Source: Ancylostoma caninum
Taxonomy: Eukaryota; Nematoda; Chromadorea; Rhabditida; Ancylostomatidae
DNA: 64,000 nt
Direction: 5' to 3'
NCBI GenBank assembly: GCA_037903475.1
Contig: JBAJFG010000328.1
Span: 541,917-605,916, forward strand
Position numbers and translations under genes: made by a program. The notes under the pieces are model-generated. The model was not told the DNA's origin and ran no database searches. It worked only from the letters and a program-made list of their open reading frames with translations. Shown here one piece after another: positions 24,401-36,385 of the stretch; the stretch's first letter is position 1; each line of letters starts with the position of its first letter.

Positions 24401-27400
24401 TGCGCTTGGATCCAAGACTTTGTGATAGAAAGTATAAACTGCTCTCGATTGAAATCTTCGACGTTGCATCACGAGGCTATTTTGTCATGTACCATAACGC
24501 AAAAACATTAAGCATGCTCAAACCATAGGTACGATACGTGAGACGCGTCTCAACCCACCATAACTTGCGTAGCGCCGCTGGGGGGGGGGACCTTCATCTA
24601 CGATCATGAGAATAAATTGAATCCGGAGCGCAGCATTGGCAACAGCGCGGAGACACGTGGTTTTCCGAACTGAAGGAGATATTTAGCGGAAAAGCATTTT
24701 CAAACATAGCCTGTTTTCTGGGCCAGTTTCAGACAAATGCACTCGCTTTTATGGCCAATGTATGCGCAAGGATGTCGGCAATTTGATAGACAACTGCACA
24801 ACTGTTTCTGGAAATTGCTGAGAAATTTTAATGGACGCAAATCCCCGTCTAGATTTCAAATAATTGATTTCTCTTTGGATTCTTGGTAGAAATTGTCGGT
24901 CTTCGTGTCATTTTGTAGAGAATTTTACGAGAAAGATCACTGACAACTGCGCAACGTACAGTTTCATGAGATTACCGAAATATTTAGCGAAAATCAAGCT
25001 CTGTGTATCAGTGTTGAGGTGAGCGTGGGTCCCAGCACGAAAGCAGGGCAGCGGTGCAAATCAGGGAGAAAGGTGAGATATCTAACACTCCGCCTCTGAA
25101 CGTGTGATCTTTTTTCCCTTTTTGAGCAATACTAGAGCTGTTTCGGTGCAAATCATCTTTAAAAAAAAGATTCACTCTCTCGCACTCAGTAGACTTCGCT
25201 CTTTTTACCTTCCTCACCTTCGTCGAATTGGTTGGTGAACAACTTTCACTTTTCTGACCGCTGTCTCACCACTATCGTACCTATGGCTCAAACAAGGGAT
25301 GCATCCGATTTTCAAGGCGCGACGGCCGCACTGCGACGAAGTATAAATACAGCGTAACGTAGAAAGGCTGGGATCGCTTCTCAGCTTAATAATTGTGGAG
25401 AAACGAAAGGAAAACTCACTTTGTGTAGAAGACTCGACATTTTTCCTTGAGCTTGGGAGTTTCCTGATCCAGAAGCTAAAACCATGAATTAAAGGAGGAT
25501 GAAGCGATTGGAAGAATTCTAAACAACACCTTTCGAAGATGCTCCACCGTGTAGACTAGAATATAGGCTAGAGTGGCGTATTCGATGTTCGTGGGGTTAA
25601 CTGGCGTCTCTATCAGGAGAACATATGAGGAAAACATCAGAAAAATCATGAACGCTATACACCACGACCAAAATTTGGTAATCGGCGCTGCGTAGAAGGC
25701 TCGCATTTTCGCCATAGCTGACAAGGAAATTCTCTGGAAAGTTTCTTTGAAAGAAAAATAGAACAGATTATAAAATATAAAATATAGACACAGGACACTG
25801 CTGAGTCACCCTTCGTTTGAAGACTTTGAAGACTAAAACAAGTCGCAACCACATACCTTCTCAATAAGCATATCACAGCTATCGTTCATACTATTCCTCT
25901 TCGATGATATTATGGTGACCTTTTTCGGATGTCCAATGCCATTTTCCACAAGTTCATCCAGCTCATCGCCGTTCATTATCTTTCCCTTCCTCGCCTTCTT
26001 TATTGAGCCGGTTTTGAACAGCTGGAACGATTGAAAAATTATTTTTAGAACAGAACTTGGTTTGACACACACGCCAAGCGCGTGGAAAACACCTTCCCAA
26101 TTGACAACATCAAATAAGTCTCCGCGAACTTCTGATTACAGCGATATATGTAATTCCGCGCAAAAACGCCAAAAACCAGTTCTTCAAGCCCCAACTCTTG
26201 GGGAGGTTGGGGAAGGAGCCACTGAAGAACTACGAAAGCTCCATCCGCCATGCATCCCATTACTGGTTTCACATGGATCGCTCCTCCTATCCTGTTAGGG
26301 TATGTTTGGGGAACTCTCATGATGACTATGAAATTCCTAAGAGGCTGCGCTCCCAAAACTGCATTGTTTAAGAACACTGTTTTTTCCGCCTTAGTCCCGT
26401 CTCTGGCTCCGCCCACAAGTTCCCCAGATGTTGAGGCCCGAAAAAGGTTTTTCCTGCAGTTTTACGCCGAGTCAGATATACCATTATGACCAAGAGCTCA
26501 TGAGGATTTTTCTTGTACGGGAATCTCAAGAACAATTAAGAGGTAGGACGATGCCGTTAAATAGAACTTTTAAAAGCGGTATTGCTCTACGGAAAGGCTG
26601 GCTTTACAAAGTGTAATTTAACAGGTTTGAGAGAATAAATCGATCGAGTGAGAGAGAGAGAGTCCATATTGCTTTAGAAAACGAGGAGACACTCCAGTCC
26701 AGCTCGTTTTCTAAAGGAACTTTGTAAGGGAAGTGAACTGGAAGCATAAGGATTCAAAATTATGTAGACCATTTAATAAGTGTGCTAATCCCGTCTCAAA
26801 GGGTGATATATGTACATAGTGACACGAAGGGGTCAAAATTCAATGATTTCCTTTTTTAGGATTTCAACTGATTGTAAGATTTTGGCGCACGCCTCGCAGG
26901 TGAAATCAGAAAATCTCACCTTATTCAGCTGCAGAGACATCATGCTGCCAACACCATTCCCTTCTAAACGATCTGTTCTGTACGTGGTAATGGTGTCGTA
27001 TGTTGTACACTAAAAAATCGACGATAAATTCATAGGCTTCCGCGAGAGGCCAACAGCTTCATAATCCGTTTCAGAAACGACGACAGTTGAGCATTTGTGC
27101 TTATGACGTGCATTTCTCAGCTGCCTCTGCGAACACGGCACTATTTCTCGCACTCTCTCTCCTTCTCTGATATCTTCAAAACTATGTTCTCCAGTAGAAC
27201 ACACTATACCTCTTCATCAGCATGTTCGGAATCCGGTGTATCGGCCGAAACGCATGGTGCCTTGTAGGCCAACGCCAGTGCAGCCGGCGGGCAGATGAGG
27301 GCTGCAAGCACCCGAAGATTCGACCCACTGGGAGAACGTTTTTCACCGTTCCACTAATAAGTACCGTGGACCGTACCCATTCATCACTATTAAGGCTAAG

Positions 27401-30400
27401 GTTACGAAAATTACATCACTGTTGAATAGTAACAAGTAATCAATTGCGTTATAACGTAGTTTTATGCTAGAAAGCGGAACCTCCTAGCCAAATAGGTGAC
27501 GAATTTGGGTACGGCCCGTGTTCAACTTACCTACGGACCCGTAAAGAACCGTGCCAAAGTTCTGCCAGTAGGCGTTGGCAACTGAAATAGTGGATAATTT
27601 TTTTAAAAAATGAATTATCGAAAAGTCAGGCATTCACAGCACAGAACTCAAAATTCCAACAACCCTCTTCTATTAAAAGTCTTTATCTATCCCAGGAAAT
27701 TCACTTTTTTATCAATAACTCATGAGACTTTACCAAGACTCGTTTGCAACTTATTTTATGGACACGGATGAATGCGCTGCATGGATATTCTGGTGTGGTT
27801 TGGTAACACAGCTAATAAATTGGACTTTGGCCAAAATTTATGCATGAATGCCGCCTGGAATGGATGTGTATCCAAACATTATCATTGATGGTTATCCATG
27901 CACCGCGTTCGTATAAAATAAATTAGTTAGTGGATGGATAAGTCAGCAGATTAGATAAAAATTGTAGGAGAACGCTCTATTTCTACATCCAGTGGCGAAA
28001 CTTATCGGATAAGTGCCTGAAAGATGGTAACCTACCAAGGATGAGCAAGAAACGGCTTATGGTTGGCCATCACAGCCAGCGACAGGCAATTCTGATGACC
28101 CCAATGAGGCAGTTGAGCTGTGAGCAGCTTCAGTGTCTGCATGTTATCTTCTCGATAGCAAAAATCTAGCAGTTGTAGGGATTCTCGACAGGATGAGCTA
28201 AATTTTATGGAATAAATGGGATTTCTGATGCCAAAGCCTTAACCGCTGATTTGAAAACCTTACTCGCAATATTCTCGAAGCTTCTGCGCCACCTCTACCT
28301 CAAGGTAATCCTCCTCTGCTATCCGAGCTATTGCCTTGTACAACCGAGCGGCGACGAGGCTCTTCGCCATAGCGTCTTCGCCGTGAAGCCACATACACTT
28401 GGCCATTTCTGGCCTTCTGGTGAGCACCGCCCACAGAATGAGATCATTGAATGGGTAGGCAAAGTCTGGGGGAGTATCTGGAATAGGAATCTCAGAAAAT
28501 GAGCTACAAGTGATGGGGATGAATAAAATCCAGGCCTACCATCCTCGCACGACATCGGATTACACCAGTCTGCGCTTTTCCGTCGTTTCGGCGAGGTCTT
28601 CGAGACGAGCCTTATATGGAAACTGCTCAGCCTGGACAGCTGTGCCTTCTTCCGGAATTTCTCATAGTTATTCTTGAAAACTCTAGAAGTGTAGTAGTGT
28701 TTGTAAGCGTTTCCCATGAGTTTCTCTATGATCATGCCGATATCCGGCAAAGTGAGGTAGGCGGTTGGTGAGGTATGCTCGACGAGAAAACGCACGCTGT
28801 GTTGGGCGTCGTCATCCTGGAACAGTTGATGAGCGAAATGTGACTTCTACAGCAATTTTCGCAGAACCCACCAGGTTGTATAGTTGCTCTAGTGTGGCGA
28901 TTGTGAGGAAATTCTTCATGGAAACGCCATTTTCCAGTAAGCATTCAACAAAATCTACCTGGAACCACATAGGCTTATTTCAATACTGGGTGTTGGCTGG
29001 TTCAGTGCTTTTCGGTAACCTTAGGCTTCGCACTGAGCTCATCCTCAAAATATTTCCATATTTCCTTTATTATAACAAAACAGGTCCATGAATCGATGTC
29101 ATGGAGAAAAAAAAAAACATCGTAAAACATTGTACCATACTATTTCGCTGTAGCCACGTATAAGAATGAGTCTATTCGAATCATTCATTTCTTCACAGTA
29201 CCGAAAAGGTGGCACACTCAAACCATTCATTCAATTCACTTCGCAAATCTCGGGTTTCTGAATCAAAATCAGAATAAAATGAGTGCGAAAGGGAGCTATG
29301 ACCTTTTAGGCGATCATTAGTGCCTCGAAAATTACTTGAGGCACTTGATGTGTCCTTGGGATAAGCACTTGCAGGCACGAATAAGGAGGATTAACTAATA
29401 CCAGTTGCATAACTTGGAAGTCCTGTTTTAGACCGAATATTCAAATCGAGTTATTCGTTCATTTAATTGCTCTGAGACCGATGTCATTCAGAATGTTCAT
29501 TCATTCAATTTTTCGGAAATATGATAATTCGCTTGAATTACTAGCCCGTTCGTGTAAACAAGAAAGTCTACCATTCTAAAGAGTCTACTATGTAAAATAT
29601 TTAGATAATGCATCCTTCGAATAAGTCGTAAGTTCGAAATTCTCAAAAAGCCTTCAACACATTTGAGTTGAAATTATTAGTATTTCGAATACTTCAAATT
29701 TTTGAAAAGTCGTGGCCCTCGAAGCATCAGAGGGCAATAATTTCTTAGATAGTCCGTCATGTATAATGTCCGATTTAAAAAGCTTGAACAACAGCGTGAA
29801 CAATCCACTCATTCGTCATACGTCAAGAATAGTCTTCTTATGAATCTGGAGTTGTTTCTAGCAAGTACATTTCATTCTGCACAAAATTATATTTCTGTCT
29901 ACAGATCCTTTTATACTTGTGCACATATAACTAAGAAAGAAACTAGTATTTGATGTGGCCAGTCCCTCTCTAACCCCTCATATGTCCTTTGTGACTTTTT
30001 GTTGGAAGAAAGATTTAATTTCTCAGCGAAATGGCACTAAAAGAGCAGCTAACCCGATTTAATCGGAGCGCGTCATTCATGGCCGAGTGAAGGGCATGGA
30101 TCGGCCAGTGGCGACCGCCGGCGAAGAGGCACGACCTGGCGACGTCCACCCGGTTCCACGAAAGAGTTAGTGAGAGCTGGAAAAAGTCGGTGTAGAAGCT
30201 AAAAAGCACGGAATATTGGGAGATGAAATAAAAAACAAAAACAAAAAAGAAGAAAAGTGGATGCTGTAATGACTTCTCAAAGTTTATTTTACACTATGTT
30301 AAAGGACACCTGCAATTTAAGGGCTCAAAACCTACTTGTTCTGGTAGAGTGAGATTCTGCCGTTTGAGCACCGCTGTTAAAATGGCATGATCCACGTCTT

Positions 30401-33080
30401 CTGTTCGACCTTCCCCGTATCGGAAGATGGTTAACTAAACATTTAATTGTAAGAATTAATTCCCGTAGGACCATCAAAAGAGGGTCCCATTAAAGCTCTA
30501 CCTACCAGGTCCGTCTTCCTAGCACACTCAACAATGACGTCTAGGATCTGTTGTGGGGTTTTGGGAGTTTCCGGGAACACTGTCGAAATCAGAGAGAGCA
30601 ATTCTTCCTTTACTTCCACCGGGAAAACCCTGAAAACAGAAGTTGATGGGTTGTGAAGTGAAGGATATGGGTAGCCAGGTAAATTTTTACCCATCAGCAT
30701 CCAGATATCGAGAAGCGAATGCGACCAGATCCGATGCCCTACCACTACCGTCACAGACAATCACTGGGATGTTAGGTTCCCTGGAAAGATCCCGATATCT
30801 ATTGCAAGTTCCTAACCGGCTAAAGACAATGATTTACTGTGTGAGGTACTGATGGATCGCTTTGAGTGTGCTTGTTCCTCCTTCCAGTACTGCACAGACT
30901 ACAGGCACCTTCCGAGAACCGTTCTCATCGCCTTTTGCCAGGAATTCCTCAAAGTTTTGTCGAAGGTGTAGATCGGCACCATACCTGAAATCAGTATAGT
31001 GAGAGAGCAGCTGGTAATATCTCCTTTCCGTGGATTTTTTGTGAGACTATTCTGAAATCGAACTAAAAAAAGTGATAATCACAGAAAAAACTCTCTGTGA
31101 TATAATGCTCCAAAAAAAGTAGCTTCCAAAGCACTCAGGTCATAATTTTCTTTTGAAAGAAACAAAAAAGGTTTGAGGTCTCGAGAAGCGGAATATTTTC
31201 TGAAAAAATTTGTGAAAACTGGAGCGCAACGGGTTTACCTGGAGCTTGTTCCATTATCCGCAAGAAGGAAGTAAGAATGATGATCGTTCAACACTCCCAG
31301 ACCGCTGGACGACCCAAAAGCATGTGGGTCATACTGGATCTGGGCGTCTTTAGCTATCTAAACCGGTTAAAAATTACTGATAAATTGTTGTTATTCAGAA
31401 AAAATACCCGTCAAAACATAGTAAAATACTAAAGCTCAATAGAAGTGACCGCTTACAAGTCGTTCTTTTCGTTTGATCACGCCCCAAGGAGCTATCCCTA
31501 TTGTAACAATTTTCGATCGCATCCTGAAATAGCGCCTTGAAGAAGGTCATCTGAATCATTAGGCGCTTCCTTACTCAACCTAGCAGAGATTCCAGCATCA
31601 TCCAACGCCTGAGCGACGTGCTTCACAACGCCGGAGTCCAATCCACCAGTGATTATCCATGCGCCGGTGGTTTGCGCTGCTTTGAGAAGCCCGTCTCGGA
31701 ACATGCGGCCTAGTTTTTCTTGAACTCTGGAAAACATCCTGATAAGGAGATGTGGTCATGAGAGAGTTCTGAAAAAATGGAAACAAACTCGAAGTTTGTC
31801 ATTCCTCCATGAACGGTGATTACCAGTTTGGGTGGTTGCAAGCCCCAGACCTGAATGAAGGAAGAATAGGTTTACAAAAAGAAACTGTCTTTACTAGAGA
31901 CATCTTCCTCAAAACATGTTTCCTGTGCTGCCAGTTCCTCTCCAGCATAGGTATGGATCGTAGATCATATTGATCTTTGATCAGTTTTGCCTGTCTGTCA
32001 TAGAAAATCAGTGTTACACTTCACCTCCATGTTGTCATTCAGTTAGTTACACCTTGCTCGCCATAGGTAAACTAAAACTTTCTTGTCCTTTGCGCGTTTC
32101 AGCGGTGACGATAGTTGGGAAGACGACAGAGAGGAAAAGTACGCCGAAGAATGTACACCTGGAGAGGAGGGAGAGCAAAACGGGTTATCCGTTCAGCTAC
32201 TGAACTATTCTCGAATTTAGAACAGACTAGAATTTCCGATTGTCCGTAATTTGTTGCTCGTTCAACCGCCTGTTTATCAATGTTCTTGTAAGGTAACTTA
32301 TCAGCAGGTAATTCGACCAATAAACCATGAAGAAACTTAAATTGATCAATCTCTTAGTCGCACAGGTATTTACTCATATCTCCAGTTAGTCAGACAAGCT
32401 TCAAAGTTTTCTTTTTTCAAATTTGTTTTTTTTTCCTCTCGTAGTTCCTTTTTTGTCAAGTGTATATGAGGAAAGCCTTTCTTTTCCTGCTTCACGTGGC
32501 AGTCTTCATGCATTTTGTGGACAACTTTATTTCATCCAACTTTTAGAGCTGGGATTCAAAAATACGTATGCCCAGGAAAGCCAGGTTAGCAAAACAACTT
32601 TGATGATCTGTGCCGCATAGGCAGTGAGGTGAGCCGTGGCTTACTTGGTTAGCGTGTTGTGAATGTGGGCTAATTGTTGGGAAAGACATTTCCAGAATTC
32701 TCATTTTTTTCAGAGAGGGAGGAGACGCATAAATGCATATTGCACGGTTGTAGAGGAATTGGTGAGTCTTTCCTATCTGTCATCTGTCGAAAATATCCGT
32801 CCTGACAAATGAGGCATCTGTCACCAAAACGATCTGTCAATCTACTTGCAAATCTTTGTCACTAATTTCATATGACGAGCTGTTTTTGTCTGTCAGTCCA
32901 ACTCTTCTAATTCATCTGTTATTCGCCTATACAGCAATCTCTGCACCCCTACACCTTTTCTCTTTCTTCTCCCTACTCTTTACCATTACTAATTCTGACC
33001 AATAATAAGCAAAGGAGAAAAAGCATGCATTCATTAAATCCCTATCGTGGCTTTTTCTGTCCCAAAGGCTACTTCCACAT

Positions 33081-33119
<39 letters not shown>

Positions 33120-36100
33120 TTCAAAGCACTCTAGGTGCACCAAAAGAAAAACATAGGCAGTTGAACAAGTACGCTCAACGGGTGAGTATCGGAAACAACG
33201 TAAAAATATTAGGATTAGTAGATAAAACATATAGAAGAAGAAGGATCACGTCGCTCTACAAGGGGCCGGGCAACGGAAAAGTGACTATGTGTGCATAGCG
33301 GCCAAAGAATAGGCGTGTTACCCAATGTTTACATAAGTAAATTGATGGGCATTATACAGAGAAAATCCCCCTCTCACCTTTTCCATCAGATACATAACAT
33401 TTTCAGGATCAGAGTCGTATCCAAGACGAATGTACTGTGCTTTGTGAGCATGTGCACCTCCCTAAAGTAAAGCTTACTACTAACATTAAATTCACTTGTA
33501 CAATGAAAATTCCATCTCTTATCATTGAGGTGTATAGCGTTAGTGACACCCACCTGAAAGACGATCGTCCCGAAGGCGTCTGTAGGTGAAGTCTGCGTGT
33601 GCGTCGCGATAGACCACGGCGTTCCCTCTTCGACCCGAACACTCTGTGAGAACACTGAGAATCGGGAGAGGGCCAATTGTGAGTGCGAGGCCATCGCTCG
33701 ACCACAGCCGCATCTGAGCAGGAACATTTTATTTATTTACTTATCTAGTACACCGAGAAAAGGTGCAGCACAATACAACAGTTAGTGCGTAGTCGCAAAT
33801 AGATATACAGTAAGTGTACGCTATATGTTTGTGGGTAAAATCAAACATAACTGGGTAACATTCAAAATATGGGCATATTCCATAGAAAAAAAAACAAAAC
33901 ACCCCGTTGTACACAAACCACCGTGTGATGATCAAACTAGCACTACTTCCAGTTGGCAGATGCTGTAAGGAACTAAAAGAGGATAGCCAGATATACCCGT
34001 ACCAGCCAGCCACGTACCATCCGGCAATTTGCTTTCCGAACATGATGGAACTTCGGCACGCAGGTATACTGACTGAAACCCCCTACGGAACCATCACGTT
34101 GGGCAGCCAGCAATCCTCAGATTAACAGCAAGAACTTGATAACTAGTAAACTAACAAGGCAATTCAGTTCGATTTTTAATTACTTGTTGGCATTACATTC
34201 TTAATAACGTTCTCCTTCCCATGAACTTCCAGTAAAGAAAATATGAAAAATGGTCAAGTATTTCCAAGGAGACCATAATAATGGGGTGAAGCTCTCTTAT
34301 AGATATTCACAATCAGGTACAAATATATTGTTATAAAATTGACCACATCCAAATAAATTTCCGCTAGAGAAACTATAGATCCCTTCAATTCTTCCGCTGT
34401 CAAAATACGAAATATTTTGCCTAAGCGTGCTATGTACTTTCAGCTTCAGTGATTTCTTGGCTCTTCTGAGCATTCAGATGATTCAACGGCACCGAGAAAG
34501 AGGCGTCTCCTCGAAAACAACTCTTCTCAAGCAGTAGCTCGAGTTGAAAATGAGCTCCAAAGTTTCCTGGAAACCTTGAAAGGTCGAGATATCGGAGATG
34601 AGAGGGAAGAATTGAGAGTTGTATTGCGCTAATTTTAGCGCTCCGCCGCGTGCGATCTTGTGAAGAAGCAATATGGTTGAGTTTTCGTGCATAGCGATGG
34701 TTTGCATAAAATATGGATAGCATGGGACTATTGTTCATCGTAGAGGGCTGAAAAATGAATATTCGATTCGAATGCGTCTTCATAAACTCCTTATAAGGCT
34801 TCGTGAGTGCGTCATCTGATACATCTGATACGCAAATAGATTTGAACTGTGTTTACGTCTGAGAAAATCGCTTCAAATTTTATACCCAATACAGGAAGCG
34901 ACTCTTGCTTTGATGCTTAACCCTCAGACAAATTAGGAGCTCATTTTTTCCTACGGGTTTGAACAAAGCGTTTTTCTTCCCAGATACTGCGAGCATTTCC
35001 TTCTGATCCCAACAGCGGAGGTGGTCCAGCAGATTCTGGTTACATTTCGCATTGTTTACTATCCATTCATTTTGTATAAATAATTTTGGGCAAACTCCGA
35101 GTGAAATATATAAATTTTGGGCGAACTCCAAGTGAAAATTCGCCATAAAATACTTTTTTGTCATTATAGGCATCGCTTAGCACCATAATAATAGAGCATT
35201 ACGGAAACGTCATTTCTCAGGCTCATAAATGTTGCGAGTAAATCGAAGGGGTAGATTTAATAGAATAATATAACTACAGTAACTATGTACACTCTTGCAG
35301 TAACTACAAAACATGTGTTAGGTTGTTACATAAGTTTTGTTACATAAGTTTGTTTTGAAATTTTTGGCAAAAAGTTTCATAAACAGTCAATTAACAATAG
35401 CTTACAACCGAAGTATGCACAGAATCAGTCTCGGGACATCTGCCGTTTTCGTAGCAAAAGCTCGACCCTGCTGGTCCAGAAATAAGTGGACTACGAGGGA
35501 AAAAATTGAGTTTGGCAGTAGTGGAGGTGATCGACTTTGGCAAGTCGGTTCTCCCAAAATAGATATTCCTATGGTCTGATAACATGCGCTCCGTTAGAGC
35601 CAGATTTGTGCTATATTATGCACTATAAATATTCCTCTGCGAACTCTTTGCCTTTCCAGAGAGTTCGACCAACAAAACTAAGGCGTTCTCCACAGTGTGG
35701 CAAAATGGTGCGAATTCCATAGAACCCTTGGAACCTGGAAGGTAACATGAAAGTGGAAGCAAAACCTAATCGGGAATCATTTACTGCAAGCGCTCAAAAA
35801 TCCCAATGCAAAAACAGCGGAAACTTGTGTAACAACCTAATATTATCACAACAATGCCACAGGTTATTTCTTTTTCTTAACTAACATATGATTTTCTCGA
35901 ATTCTCGTTAATTACCTCTTTCGACGAGCATTATTCCTTAAATTCACTATTGTGTAACAACCTAATATAATCATAACAATGTCACAGTGTTTTGTCACTA
36001 TGTTTTCAGTACTATTTGTAACAATTTTATATGTGAGACATTAATCCAGGGTAAACCAGGTTACAGTCACATCACAAGCTTAAACGTACCTATCAGGAGT

Positions 36101-36178
36101 ATCAGGTTGTGCCACGAATTTGATGCATTCACGTTTCTCGAAGGCATGTTCAATCCATGGTCCGGTGAGCTTCTCAGA
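19504..36178 (-). CDS. TRPM-family cation channel (GON-2/GTL type), nearly complete
   Basis: Tetrameric plasma-membrane cation channel. Nematode TRPM proteins of this type handle Mg2+/Ca2+ in gonad, intestine and excretory cell. Exons from 5' to 3' on the minus strand: 36090-36178, 33554-33713, 33378-33461, 31789-31850, 31580-31738, 31457-31523, 31239-31357, 30838-30984, 30691-30780, 30506-30629, 30336-30434, 30054-30176, 28872-28958, 28540-28816, 28264-28477, 28036-28197, 27531-27581, 27210-27353, 25857-26021, 25530-25733, 25420-25475, 24164-24296, 23279-23454, 23139-23215, 22989-23024, 22782-22884, 22666-22729, 22127-22210, 21366-21423, 21140-21272, 20941-21085, 20849-20881, 20618-20679, 20355-20499, about 20095-20148, 19761-19920, 19643-19696 and 19504-19579. 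Nearly all junctions agree in phase, giving about 1,420 codons. The start codon exon is unresolved, the junction 27531/27353 is out of frame, and the exon near 20.1 kb is uncertain. There is no C-terminal kinase or NUDIX domain, unlike TRPM6/7 and TRPM2. Confidence 0.9.
22127..25733 (-). other. TRPM transmembrane, pore and TRP-box block
   Basis: S1 is [21 protein letters not shown]2 is [19 protein letters not shown]3 is [19 protein letters not shown]4 ends [11 protein letters not shown]5 is [20 protein letters not shown]. The pore exon reads [19 protein letters not shown], with acidic residues at the filter like the divalent-permeable TRPM6/7 group. A 36-bp exon ([12 protein letters not shown]) joins the pore to [11 protein letters not shown] and S6 ([20 protein letters not shown]). 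The TRP box follows as [14 protein letters not shown] then LLPPPF. The introns after 24164 and after 23139 use GC donors (GAAG/GCAAGT and GAAG/GCAATT). Confidence 0.92.
24523..25286. repeat. Possible MITE in a TRPM intron
   Basis: CCATAGGTACGATA at 24523-24536 is matched in inverse by TATCGTACCTATGG at 25273-25286. A further inner pair, GTGAGAC and GTCTCAC, sits just inside. Next to the left arm is the palindrome GAGACGCGTCTC and a run of nine or more G bases. There is no coding potential. The intron (24297-25419) would otherwise be featureless. Confidence 0.45.
33079..33121. repeat. (ATTT)n microsatellite in a TRPM intron
   Basis: About 43 bp of uninterrupted TTTA repeats lie between TRPM exons 33378-33461 and 31789-31850. 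Such tails also mark the 3' ends of CR1-like retrotransposons, and similar TTTATTTACTTA words occur near 33729 and 37691, so a truncated retroelement end is possible. Confidence 0.6.
35318..35840. mobile_element. Short mariner-like element in the first visible TRPM intron
   Basis: The left end at 35318 reads TTAGGTTGTTACATAAGTTT. The right end read inward from 35840 is TTAGGTTGTTACACAAGTTT. TA follows the right end. The 523-bp body lacks a transposase, so it is non-autonomous. A 37-bp stretch covering the right TIR and the flank beyond it (35826-35862) is repeated with few changes at 35951-35987. Confidence 0.65.
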
Positions 36179-36385
36179 CTGAAAAAAGTTGTTAGGAGAA
36201 ATTTCCACAGAATATACGCATGTCCAACATCCAGAAATTGTCCTTGAGAAAAGACCAACCAGTGCTCTGGCGAATAGGTTAGGGTTTTCGAATAGCTTTG
36301 TGGTGTTCTTTCGTGAAGCCTCGCCGGATCGCATCGACGTCAAACTGCCAATGGTTCCGCCACCACACACTGAGTTCCTCGGCAC

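Larger units (their letters stand above)
28036..36178 (-). other. TRPM N-terminal homology region (block of the channel gene)
   Basis: The first visible exon carries [15 protein letters not shown]. Then come [179 protein letters not shown] and [18 protein letters not shown]. These match the four TRPM homology regions in their usual order, the first containing the Rossmann-like SLOG fold. An open frame extends upstream of 36178 toward 36385 without a clear start, so the protein's first residues are not settled. Confidence 0.9.
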
